Positions 8,125 to 17,431 of a stretch of DNA of 64,000 bases are shown in pieces. The notes beneath the pieces were generated by a model. It saw nothing but the letters and a program-made list of their open reading frames with translations. It ran no database searches and was not told the DNA's origin. The stretch covers positions 1 to 64,000 of the forward strand of contig JAEYPB010000082.1 in assembly GCA_023411175.1 (NCBI GenBank), read 5' to 3'. The stretch is from Bacillota bacterium. Its GTDB lineage: Bacteria > Bacillota > Clostridia > Christensenellales > Aristaeellaceae. Positions within the stretch are counted from its first letter, which is position 1; each line of letters starts with the position of its first letter. A program made the position numbers and the translations under genes.

Positions 8125-10203
8125 TCAGCGCACGCTGAACAGCATCTCGCCGTAGCTGGGATACGGCCATTCCTTGGCGGGCACCATCGGCTCGACCTCG
8201 TCCACCGCCGCGCGGAGCGCGAGCATGGCGGAGAAGACCTCCTTGCGGGTGTAGGCGGCGGCCTCGATGCCCTCCTCCGGTACGCCCTTGACGGCGGCGT
8301 CCAGCGCCTCGGCGGCGGCGGCAATGCCGGACGCGAGCACGCTGATCTTCTCGCAAAGCCCCTTCTCGGCGTCGGCGGTGATGCCCAGCGCGACCTTCGC
8401 GCCGGCTGCCTTGGCGAGCTTTCCGCTGAAGCCCAGCACCGCGGGCAGAATCTCGCGGCTGACCATGTCCAGCATCGTCAGCGCTTCGATGGTAATGACC
8501 TTCACATAGTTCTCCAGCAGGATGTCCTGGCGGGAGTGCACCTCGGCCTCGGTAAAGATGTTGTGCTGCTTGAACAGCGCGACGTTCTTCGCATCGGACA
8601 GGTGCGGAATAGCCTCGGAGGCGGACCTCAAATTGAGGAGCCCGCGGGATTCGGCCTCGGTCACCCACTCGTCCGCGTAGTTGTTGCCGTTAAAGATGAT
8701 GCGCTTGTGGTCGCGCATGGTGTGGCGAATCAGGCGGTTGAGCTCCGCGTTGAAGTCCTCGGCCTTTTCCAGCTTGTCGGCGAACACGCGCAGCGACTCG
8801 GCCACGATGGTGTTGAGCACGGTGTTCGGGTCGGCGACGGAGAACGCCGAGCCGACCATGCGGAACTCAAACTTGTTGCCGGTGAACGCGAACGGCGAGG
8901 TGCGGTTGCGGTCGGTGGTGTCCTTGAAGAAATGGGGCAGCACCGCGACGCCGATGTCCATCTCGTCCTTGCACTTGGGGCAGTAGGTGGCCTTTGCGAC
9001 CAACGCCTCGATGATCCCGGTCAGTTCCCCGCCCAGGAACATGGAGATGATGGCCGGCGGGGCTTCGCTGGCGCCCAAGCGATGGTCGTTGCCCGCGCTG
9101 GCGCAGCAGATGCGCAGAAGATCCTGATGCTCGTCGACCGCCTTGATGATCGCAGCCAGGAACAGGAGGAACTGGGCGTTCTCGCTGGGGGACGCGCCGG
9201 GCTCCAGAAGGTTCGAACCGGAATCGGTGGCCATGGACCAGTTGTTGTGCTTTCCGGAGCCGTTGACGCCGGCAAAGGGCTTTTCGTGCAGGAGGCACAC
9301 CATGCCGTGCTCGGCGGCGACCTTTTTGAGCATTTCCATTGTGATCTGGTTGTGGTCGGTGCCGACATTGGTGTTGTTGTAGATCGGTGCGAGCTCATGC
9401 TGCGCGGGCGAAACCTCGTTGTGCTCGGTCTTGGCCAGGACGCCCAGCTTCCAAAGACTCTCGTCCAGATCCTTCATGAAATCGGAAACCCGCTTCTTCA
9501 GCGCGCCGAAGTAGTGGTCTTCAAGCTCCTGCCCCTTGGGCGGGCGGGCACCGAACAGCGTGCGGCCGGTATAGATCAAATCCGGGCGCCTGTCGTACAT
9601 GGATTTGTCGATCAGGAAATACTCCTGCTCCGGGCCAACGGTGGTGACGATCCGCTTGACATCGGTTCGGCCGAACAGATTCAGAATGCGCAGTGCCTGA
9701 ACGTTGAGCGCGTCCATGGAGCGCAAGAGCGGCGTCTTCTTGTCGAGCACCTCGCCGGTGTAGGACATGAACGCGGTGGGGATGCACAGCGTATTTTCCT
9801 TGATGAACGCGTAGCTGGTGGGGTCCCACGCAGTGTAGCCCCGGGCTTCAAAGGTGGCGCGCAGGCCGCCTGAGGGGAAGCTGGACGCATCCGGCTCGCC
9901 CTTGATGAGTTCCATGCCGGAGAACTCCATGATCACGCCGTCGCCTGAAGGGCTTATGAAGGCCTCGTGCTTTTCGGCGGTGATCTCGGTCATGGGCTGG
10001 AACCAGTGGGTGTAATGGGTCACTCCCTTTTCCAGGGCCCAGTCCTTCATGGCGTTGGCGATGACGTCGGCGGTGGGGCGGTCCAGCGGTTCGCCCTTGG
10101 CCAGCTTCTTCTTGAACGCCTTATAGGTGTCGTGCGGAAGCCGGGCCTTCATAACCGTATCGTTGAACACGAGGGAACCAAAAATCTCCGGCATCTTGCT
10201 CAT
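8125..10203 (-). CDS. glnN: Glutamine synthetase type III
   Basis: A 692-residue protein matching GSIII, the ~700-residue dodecameric glutamine synthetase of Bacteroides, clostridia and cyanobacteria. It makes glutamine from glutamate, ammonia and ATP. Diagnostic segments are the N-terminal IFGSLVFNDTVMKARLP, the catalytic TEHNEVSPAQHELAP and the NGSGKHNNWSM glutamate/ATP-binding block. It is far longer than GSI (~450). The ATG at 10203 follows AGGGGG at good distance. It is monocistronic, with a consensus promoter and a leader that can form two hairpins, so nitrogen-dependent control in the leader is possible but not shown. Confidence 0.96.
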   Translation of the reverse strand: MSKMPEIFGSLVFNDTVMKARLPHDTYKAFKKKLAKGEPLDRPTADVIANAMKDWALEKGVTHYTHWFQPMTEITAEKHEAFISPSGDGVIMEFSGMELIKGEPDASSFPSGGLRATFEARGYTAWDPTSYAFIKENTLCIPTAFMSYTGEVLDKKTPLLRSMDALNVQALRILNLFGRTDVKRIVTTVGPEQEYFLIDKSMYDRRPDLIYTGRTLFGARPPKGQELEDHYFGALKKRVSDFMKDLDESLWKLGVLAKTEHNEVSPAQHELAPIYNNTNVGTDHNQITMEMLKKVAAEHGMVCLLHEKPFAGVNGSGKHNNWSMATDSGSNLLEPGASPSENAQFLLFLAAIIKAVDEHQDLLRICCASAGNDHRLGASEAPPAIISMFLGGELTGIIEALVAKATYCPKCKDEMDIGVAVLPHFFKDTTDRNRTSPFAFTGNKFEFRMVGSAFSVADPNTVLNTIVAESLRVFADKLEKAEDFNAELNRLIRHTMRDHKRIIFNGNNYADEWVTEAESRGLLNLRSASEAIPHLSDAKNVALFKQHNIFTEAEVHSRQDILLENYVKVITIEALTMLDMVSREILPAVLGFSGKLAKAAGAKVALGITADAEKGLCEKISVLASGIAAAAEALDAAVKGVPEEGIEAAAYTRKEVFSAMLALRAAVDEVEPMVPAKEWPYPSYGEMLFSVR

Positions 10204-10234
10204 CGCTTCAACCCCCTAAAGTGTGAAAGGCACC

Positions 10235-10273
10235 GCGGAACCCACCTAAAGGGCTCCGCAGCGCCTTCGCTGC
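10235..10273 (-). promoter_or_regulatory. Hairpin pair in the glnN leader
   Basis: The predicted ~75-nt leader can form GCAGCG-AAGG-CGCTGC (10273-10258) and a 9-bp stem GCGGAGCCC/GGGTTCCGC with one G-U pair (10259-10235). It does not match the glutamine riboswitch consensus that I remember. Function is unknown. Confidence 0.45.
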
Positions 10274-10283
10274 TGATGGAACC

Positions 10284-10313
10284 ATTATAAAGCCGGGAAA
10301 TGCCCGCTGTCAA
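10284..10313 (-). promoter_or_regulatory. Promoter of glnN
   Basis: On the minus strand TTGACA (10313-10308) and TATAAT (10289-10284) with an 18-bp spacer. Confidence 0.8.
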
Positions 10314-10391
10314 GAAAAGCGAATGTTATTTCGAACGGGGGTACTCCCTATAGCGCGTGGCGCTTCGCGCGCGCCGGGTTTGTCCGGACGC

Positions 10392-11549
10392 TCACCGGCG
10401 CGCCGCCCGCCACGCGAGAAATGCGTCGGCGAGAACCTCGCCCGCCCGGGCGTTGGGGTGTGCGTCCAGAAGGAAGCGGTACTCCTCCCGGGTTCTGTGG
10501 CCGTCAGGTTCAGGCTGCCCCAGCACCGGCACGGTGTCAAATACGTCCGCCTCCGGCGCGCCGCCTCCGCGAATCCAATCGTTAACCTGTCGCCAGGCGG
10601 CGAGCTGGCCGCCTGAAAAGTCAAAGGGCGGCAAGGTGAACAGCGTCACGCGCATTTCCGGGTTGGCCGCCTTGAGGGCCCGAACAATGCGGCCCAGATC
10701 CTCCGTGATTTCCCTGGCGGGACGGCGGCAGGTTCCGATGTCGTTGATGCCAAGGCATACCACGGCTTCATCCGCCGCCTTGGCCTTTTTAAGCCACGGG
10801 CCGTCCGCTGCGGCGTCGTAGGCGCGCGCCCATCCGCTGCCCAGGTTCAGCGCGTTATATCCCTCGGGCAGGCCGCGAATCGCCCTCGCCACCCAGAACG
10901 CCTCCCGCCCTTCGCCGGTGCCGTAGCCCTGGGTGACGGAATCGCCCAGAAAAGCGATCATCCGGTCGGAAGGCGCGCGGCGCAGAAAGAGCGACGGCAG
11001 CGCCGCGCGGCCGTTGAATTCCATGGCAAAGCCGTCCGGAGCCGCGGTCCCCGCGCCGCCGCCCGGCTTCGCGTAGGCCGCCATGACCGATTCCACGGCG
11101 CTGGGGATGGCGGGGTCTTCGGACAGCCGCGTCACCGTCCACGAAAACGCAAGGTCGTGCCCTTCGGGAAGCTCCAGCGACACCTCGTCGCTTAAGAAAA
11201 CCTCGCCCGGCGCCACCGTGCGCGCCCGCAAGCCGTCAAAGGTCACCGGCATGGACGCGCCCCGGAGCGCGCCGTCCCGCCGCGTGCCGCCGTCTGCAAC
11301 AAAGGTCTCGTCGATGCGCCAGAGGCCGCCGGGCGTGCCGCCGAGGCGGTCCCCCATCTCCCCCCGCGTGGTCTCCCGGACGTTGGAGACCTGAAACCGA
11401 AAAATCTGCCGCCCGTAGGCGCCGGGGTCCGCGTAGACCCGGAAGGCGTTCGTAGCCGGGGCGGAATGTTCCGCCCCATAGAATCCGGACGCCACGGTGC
11501 TGCATGGCGTAATCACCCGGTAGCGCTTGAGAAGTTCCCGATCGGTCAT
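10392..11549 (-). CDS. SGNH/GDSL-family hydrolase
   Basis: A 385-residue protein in two parts. Residues 1-~180 form a beta-rich N-terminal domain of the kind found before GDSL esterase domains. The C-terminal half is an SGNH hydrolase: the nucleophile Ser in FLGDSVTQGYG, the GxND block in CLGINDIGTC and the Asp-x-x-His pair in LLDAHPNARAG are all present. It probably removes ester groups from carbohydrate or another substrate; no signal peptide is seen, so it is likely cytoplasmic. The ATG at 11549 is chosen for GGGAG upstream. It is isolated between glnN and repeat copy 2. Confidence 0.85.
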   Translation of the reverse strand: MTDRELLKRYRVITPCSTVASGFYGAEHSAPATNAFRVYADPGAYGRQIFRFQVSNVRETTRGEMGDRLGGTPGGLWRIDETFVADGGTRRDGALRGASMPVTFDGLRARTVAPGEVFLSDEVSLELPEGHDLAFSWTVTRLSEDPAIPSAVESVMAAYAKPGGGAGTAAPDGFAMEFNGRAALPSLFLRRAPSDRMIAFLGDSVTQGYGTGEGREAFWVARAIRGLPEGYNALNLGSGWARAYDAAADGPWLKKAKAADEAVVCLGINDIGTCRRPAREITEDLGRIVRALKAANPEMRVTLFTLPPFDFSGGQLAAWRQVNDWIRGGGAPEADVFDTVPVLGQPEPDGHRTREEYRFLLDAHPNARAGEVLADAFLAWRAARR

Positions 11550-11592
11550 CTTATTGCTCCCCCGCAATTTGCTTTCCGGTGTTTCAGCACAA

Positions 11593-11613
11593 GAGCGCCC
11601 AAAGCGGGCGCTC
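11593..11613 (-). terminator. Duplicated hairpin, left flank of repeat copy 2
   Basis: GAGCGCCC (11593-11600) and GGGCGCTC (11606-11613) enclose a 5-nt loop. All 21 bases are repeated exactly at 11816-11836 on the other side of the element. The left neighbour sequence is CACAA. Confidence 0.75.
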
Positions 11614-11815
11614 GGACCATCAACAACGTCCCCGTGGGTTTCAATCGTGCCCGGCGGCGTGTACGCCGGGCACGGGATAGCGCCATCAGTACGGATACGG
11701 GTGTCGCTATCCGCACCTTTGGTCAGTGCGCCGCCCGGAAGTTCCAGAGAATTTCAGGCGCACGCAGGAGTTTCCCATCGCATCAAAAAAACCGACGGGT
11801 TTTTTAATGCCTTGA
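11614..11815 (+). repeat. Dispersed structured element, copy 2
   Basis: About 202 bp, aligned over its whole length with copy 1. H1 is intact. H2 has one mismatch, and the loop side has drifted. H3 keeps GTGCGCC/GGCGCAC as a perfect 7-bp stem. H4 keeps the A-run/T-run stem with one wobble. It is bounded on both sides by the same 21-base hairpin, and with these flanks fills the gap between the SGNH hydrolase gene and the next minus-strand gene. Confidence 0.85.
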
Positions 11816-11836
11816 GAGCGCCCAAAGCGGGCGCTC
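11816..11836 (+). terminator. Duplicated hairpin, right flank of repeat copy 2
   Basis: An exact second copy of the 11593-11613 hairpin, followed on the plus strand by TTTGTGG. It also lies just beyond the stop of the minus-strand gene ending at 11853. Confidence 0.75.
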
Positions 11837-11852
11837 TTTGTGGGCTGATTTG

Positions 11853-13010
11853 TCAGAACAGCGCGATTTCGCTGATGCAGGTATCGGTGTATTTGTCGCC
11901 GGGGTAGACGCTCGTCACCTCGATCGAAACCCAGGTGACCTCGTGGGCGGTTTCAAAGGCAAAGGCGGTGAACCGGGCGAAATCGTCCGCGCCGATGTCG
12001 GGCTCGACGACGAAGTCGTAGGTCGCGCCGTCGGACAGCGCCACGTGAATGGTCTTCACGCGGTTGTTGGCCAGCGCGATGCGGTTGTTCTTGGCGTAGG
12101 CGGGCGTCAGGCGGATGCCGCGCACCGTTTCGGGTACGACCGAGGACAGCGTGAGTACCGCGCCGGGGGCTTCGTCTTCCGAATAGGCCCAGCAGGTGTC
12201 GTTCTTGCCGTCCAGCACGTTGGCCGCGTCGTAGGTGATCCCCTTGTAATCGGGCAGCGTCATCGTGGCCTCCGCGCCGGTCATTGCGGGTGCGCCGGTG
12301 ATCGGCTGGAATCCCGAGAGGCGCGCGCCGAAGGGTGCCGCCGCATCCGGCGAGAGGGCGACGCGGACGAGGGCAAACAGATCCTGCGGCGTGTAGGTGG
12401 TCGTGATCATGACGGCGGCTTCCGCCGATACCGCGCCGTCCAAATCGAATGCGTCCAGCGCATAGGGCGCGTACTGCACGTCGCCGGGGTCGGAGGTGAC
12501 GCTGTACAGGCCGTCCTCCAGCTTGAGCAGCGTGAAATCCTCAGGCATTTCGGGCAACGAACCGGCGGCAAAGATCGCGCCGTAGGCGGCATCCAGCGCG
12601 TCCTGCGAAACGCGCCCGTCGGCCATCCCTTCCAGCACGCCCTGCTCGAGCGCCGCATAGGTAAGCGCCCAGGCGGTGGTCGCGTCCGGCTCGATGTCAA
12701 AGGGCACCGCGCCCAGGGTCAGCGCTCGGGCGATCAGCGCGTAGAGCGGTTTTGCGCCCTGGGACACCGCCGCGGGATCTATCGGCTCCGGGGTGGGCTC
12801 GCTCTCGTCTTCGTCTTCCGGTGCATCCGTCAGGTTCTCGACTTCGACGCCCTCCGCGGGTTCGTCCGACCAGTCCTCCGCCGCATCGGCGGGTTCGGCG
12901 CCGTCATGGGCGACCACTTCGGAGTCGAGCGCCGCGCCGCTCTCGGCGAAGCTGAGCACGGGCATGGCCAGAAGGATCAGTGCGAGCGCGAGTGCCGAAA
13001 GTTTCTTCAT
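11853..13010 (-). CDS. Secreted protein with NADase-type glycan-binding domain
   Basis: A 385-residue exported protein. Residues 1-22 are a signal peptide ending LSFA-E. An acidic, Pro/Glu-rich linker covers ~30-80. The middle (~85-235) is not recognised. The C-terminal ~140 residues match the galactose-binding-like fold called NADase-type glycan-binding: AANVLDGKNDTCWAYSE, the RIALANNRVKTIHV strand and a final DTCISEIALF strand. It probably binds a surface glycan. AGGAGG precedes the ATG closely. It is the distal gene after the mreB/mbl-like gene, 48 bp away, so could share its transcript. Confidence 0.7.
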   Translation of the reverse strand: MKKLSALALALILLAMPVLSFAESGAALDSEVVAHDGAEPADAAEDWSDEPAEGVEVENLTDAPEDEDESEPTPEPIDPAAVSQGAKPLYALIARALTLGAVPFDIEPDATTAWALTYAALEQGVLEGMADGRVSQDALDAAYGAIFAAGSLPEMPEDFTLLKLEDGLYSVTSDPGDVQYAPYALDAFDLDGAVSAEAAVMITTTYTPQDLFALVRVALSPDAAAPFGARLSGFQPITGAPAMTGAEATMTLPDYKGITYDAANVLDGKNDTCWAYSEDEAPGAVLTLSSVVPETVRGIRLTPAYAKNNRIALANNRVKTIHVALSDGATYDFVVEPDIGADDFARFTAFAFETAHEVTWVSIEVTSVYPGDKYTDTCISEIALF

Positions 13011-13058
13011 GGGTTTACCTCCTGTATGCCGCCATCGGGCGGTTCATTTGTATCGGGA

Positions 13059-14075
13059 TCAGGCTTTGAGCAGCGTGGCGCCAGCCTCGGCGGCCATCTC
13101 GTATCGGGCGGGCGCCTCCAGCGCCGTGGCGAGCCCACGGACGACGCATCCCGCGGGGTCCTGCGGAATCATCACGCTCAGGCCCGTAGACTCCGCGATC
13201 AGCTTGTCCAGCCCAAAGAGCGAAGCGCCGCCGCCGGTCAGCGCGATGGGGCTGCCCGCCAGGTCTGCGGCCAGCTCCGCCGGCGCGCGGAGCACCACCG
13301 ACTGAACCAGCTGACAGAAGCCGTCCACCACGGGTCGGATGGCCTGGTGGAGCTTCGCCGCGTCCACATCCCGCGCGCGGGGCAGGCCTGCGTTGAGATC
13401 CAGCCCGCGAACGCCGGCCGAAAGCTTCGCGCCGCCCAGCGCGCTCAGCACGGAGAGCTTGAGCTCCTCGGCGGTGCGGGGGCCGACCTCCAGCGCGTAT
13501 TCGTTTCGAAGCAGCGCCATGATGGCCTCGTCCGCCCTGCGCATGCCCCAGGGCAGCGACCGGGATTCCACAACGCGCCCCATCGAAAACAGCGTCACCG
13601 TCATCGAGCCCGCGCCCAGTTCGCCCACCAGCGTGCCCTCGGGCTTCATCGGGTCGCGCCCGGCGCCCGCCGCCGCCATAAGGTCCGAACGGATCAGGCT
13701 GCAGCCCGCCGCTCCGGCTTCCATGCAGCAGGCGACCAGCGCCTTCACGGTGTAGCTGCCCGCCGCGCCAGGCCGGGCGATCAGCACGCGCTGCCTGTGG
13801 CCGATACCCCCGGCACCCACCTCGCGAAGGAGCCGGGCAAACCAGGCGCGCAGAAGCGCCTCATCCGCCACCTGCCCCGCATCCATTGGAAAACCAACAC
13901 GGTAGCCGCCCGTTGCGCGCCCGTAGAACGGCAGCGCCTCATCGCCAATTTTGAAGGGCTTCCCTTCGTTTCCACGCATCGCCACCGCGGCGCTTTCGAA
14001 AAAGGACGCGCCGCGCCCGCGCACCGCCATGCGAACCCCGCTGGCCCCGATGTCCAGCGCGATGTTCCATTGCAT
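13059..14075 (-). CDS. MreB/Mbl-like actin ATPase
   Basis: A 338-residue protein of the actin/Hsp70 ATPase fold. It has the phosphate-1 loop as ALDIGASGVRMAV (canonical GIDLGTAN), a phosphate-2 region VGELGAGSMTVTLFS and the adenosine motif as LTGGGASL. Length matches MreB/Mbl (~335), but sequence has diverged strongly, and the usual MreB opening is not conserved. Its gene follows spoIIID on the same strand; in Bacillus subtilis spoIIID and mbl are adjacent, which supports an Mbl-type identity. A role in cell or forespore shape is inferred. RBS GAGGA precedes the ATG. The 182 bases up to spoIIID hold no other gene. Confidence 0.75.
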   Translation of the reverse strand: MQWNIALDIGASGVRMAVRGRGASFFESAAVAMRGNEGKPFKIGDEALPFYGRATGGYRVGFPMDAGQVADEALLRAWFARLLREVGAGGIGHRQRVLIARPGAAGSYTVKALVACCMEAGAAGCSLIRSDLMAAAGAGRDPMKPEGTLVGELGAGSMTVTLFSMGRVVESRSLPWGMRRADEAIMALLRNEYALEVGPRTAEELKLSVLSALGGAKLSAGVRGLDLNAGLPRARDVDAAKLHQAIRPVVDGFCQLVQSVVLRAPAELAADLAGSPIALTGGGASLFGLDKLIAESTGLSVMIPQDPAGCVVRGLATALEAPARYEMAAEAGATLLKA

Positions 14076-14257
14076 CTTCGTAATCCTCGCTTGTCAGATT
14101 CTCTTTTGTGGCGAAACGCCTGTCGCTGCTGAATCGGCGGTACGCGGCGGAACCGGCTCTCCCGCCGGAAAGCGCGCCGTTCCGGTTTCGCCTGGGGATG
14201 CCAAAGCGCCTCAGGAAACCGGAGCGCCCCTTTCGCCGAAAAGCCGCCCCCGGATAC

Positions 14258-14509
14258 TCAATGCGCCAGTTTGTATTTCCTCCGCGTCGCGAGCCCGCCG
14301 CGTATGTGGCGCTGCTGCCGATTGATGCCGAGCACCCGGTCGACGCTCAAGGCCAGCTTGCGGTCGATCCTCGGCAGCCGCGCGCGCATGTCCTTGTGCA
14401 CCGTCGTCTTGCTGACGCCCCTCGCCGCGGCGCAGGCCCTGACCGTCGCGCCGTGTTCCAGTATATAGGCGGCTTCCGCCAGCACGCGCTCCACAATATA
14501 CTGCTTCAC
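14258..14509 (-). CDS. spoIIID: Sporulation transcription factor SpoIIID
   Basis: An 83-residue DNA-binding protein that matches SpoIIID, the mother-cell regulator acting after sigma-E during sporulation. The helix-turn-helix GVSKTTVHKDMRARLP and the basic C-terminal RHIRGGLATRRKYK are highly typical. The length agrees with the family (80-93). The start is GTG at 14509 behind a G-rich ribosome site. It lies upstream of the mreB/mbl-like gene on the same strand, as in Bacillus. This is the strongest single sign that the organism belongs to a spore-forming lineage. Confidence 0.93.
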   Translation of the reverse strand: MKQYIVERVLAEAAYILEHGATVRACAAARGVSKTTVHKDMRARLPRIDRKLALSVDRVLGINRQQRHIRGGLATRRKYKLAH

Positions 14510-14576
14510 GCCCCGCCCCCCCGTCGCCAGACTGCCGTTTCAGCCTATGCCGAGGGGCTTGGCCCTGATGCAGGAC

Positions 14577-16586
<2,010 letters not shown>

Positions 16587-16613
16587 GCGATCCTCCAAAA
16601 TGTGTTTACCGAT

Positions 16614-16642
16614 AGTATAGCATACCCCCGGCAATCTGAAAA
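16614..16642 (-). promoter_or_regulatory. Probable promoter of uvrB
   Basis: TATACT (16619-16614, minus strand) with a weak -35 TTTTCA about 17 bases upstream. Confidence 0.5.
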
Positions 16643-16738
16643 GGACGCGCGGGCTAAATCAAAGGGCACTCCGCTTCCGGGAAGAAAGTCTACTCGGCAA
16701 CAGAATCCTTCCGTCAAACTCTCCACGCAAAAAGGCGA

Positions 16739-16759
16739 GGCGCCCAAACTTCGGGCGCC
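16739..16759 (-). terminator. Terminator of the small charged-protein gene
   Basis: GGCGCCC (16739-16745) pairs with GGGCGCC (16753-16759); on the minus strand it is followed by TCGCCTTTTTGCG. Confidence 0.75.
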
Positions 16760-16777
16760 CCGCAAAGATGCTTCCGG

Positions 16778-17263
16778 CTATTCGTCGCGCTTCGTGCCTT
16801 CAGACAGGTCTTCTCCGTCGGAGCGCGAGACCGTGTCGTCCGCCGCCTTTTCGGCTTCGGCTTCATAGTCCTCAGGCTTGTCGCCGGACTCCGGGTGCGT
16901 GCCGGTGTCGCCGCCACCGGACGACTTGTTGTCAGCGCGCCAGCGCTTGATCTCGGCCACCGCCTTCTCCACCTCGTCCAGCGCGTCGTCGGCCAAATCG
17001 GAGAGGCGCGCCTTGATGTCATCCGCCTCCACGTTCTTCAGCCCAGAAAAGGCGTCGCCGATCTTGCCGAACAATTCGCCGCCCGCGACCTTGCCCTTCT
17101 CGAAGGCGTCCTCGCCCTTCTTTGCCAGATCGTCCACCGCCGCCTTGACGCGTTCGCGGTTCTCGCCCTTCGTCGCCTCGCCGATCGCTTCCGCCGTCTT
17201 TTCGACAGCCTTCGCCACGGCGCCGACGCCCGCCATCAAAACCTTGCGCAGTTCTTCCGCCAT
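16778..17263 (-). CDS. Small charged helical protein, phasin-like
   Basis: A 161-residue protein with no membrane segment or signal peptide. Residues 1-~110 are predicted as long amphipathic helices rich in Ala, Lys and Glu (for example VAKAVEKTAEAIGEAT). Residues ~115-161 are a disordered, acidic tail rich in Ser, Gly, Asp and Glu. The pattern recalls phasin-family or stress-related small proteins, but no catalytic motif or confident family can be named. The ATG at 17263 is chosen for AAGGAG eight bases upstream. It is monocistronic, with its own -10 (TATAAT at 17316-17311) and terminator. Confidence 0.65.
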   Translation of the reverse strand: MAEELRKVLMAGVGAVAKAVEKTAEAIGEATKGENRERVKAAVDDLAKKGEDAFEKGKVAGGELFGKIGDAFSGLKNVEADDIKARLSDLADDALDEVEKAVAEIKRWRADNKSSGGGDTGTHPESGDKPEDYEAEAEKAADDTVSRSDGEDLSEGTKRDE

Positions 17264-17431
17264 AGTGATCACTCCTTTGACAGCGGCCGTATCGGCCGCG
17301 GATCATCCTTATTATACCAAACTCCCGGCAGAATAAACCGATTTTCGTTTAAATTGTCCGATAAGGCGCACCAAACGCGCGGCGGGCGCGACGAAATCCC
17401 CGGCGATGTAAGCCCATTTCACGCGGTATCG

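Noticed and set aside
11838..14132. A 764-codon plus-strand frame across two minus-strand genes
   Set aside because: It crosses gene boundaries of the secreted protein and the MreB-like gene, and reads as arginine/glycine/histidine-rich shadow sequence.
16587..16642. SOS (LexA/DinR) box upstream of uvrB
   Set aside because: No GAAC-N4-GTTC-like palindrome is present around the promoter.
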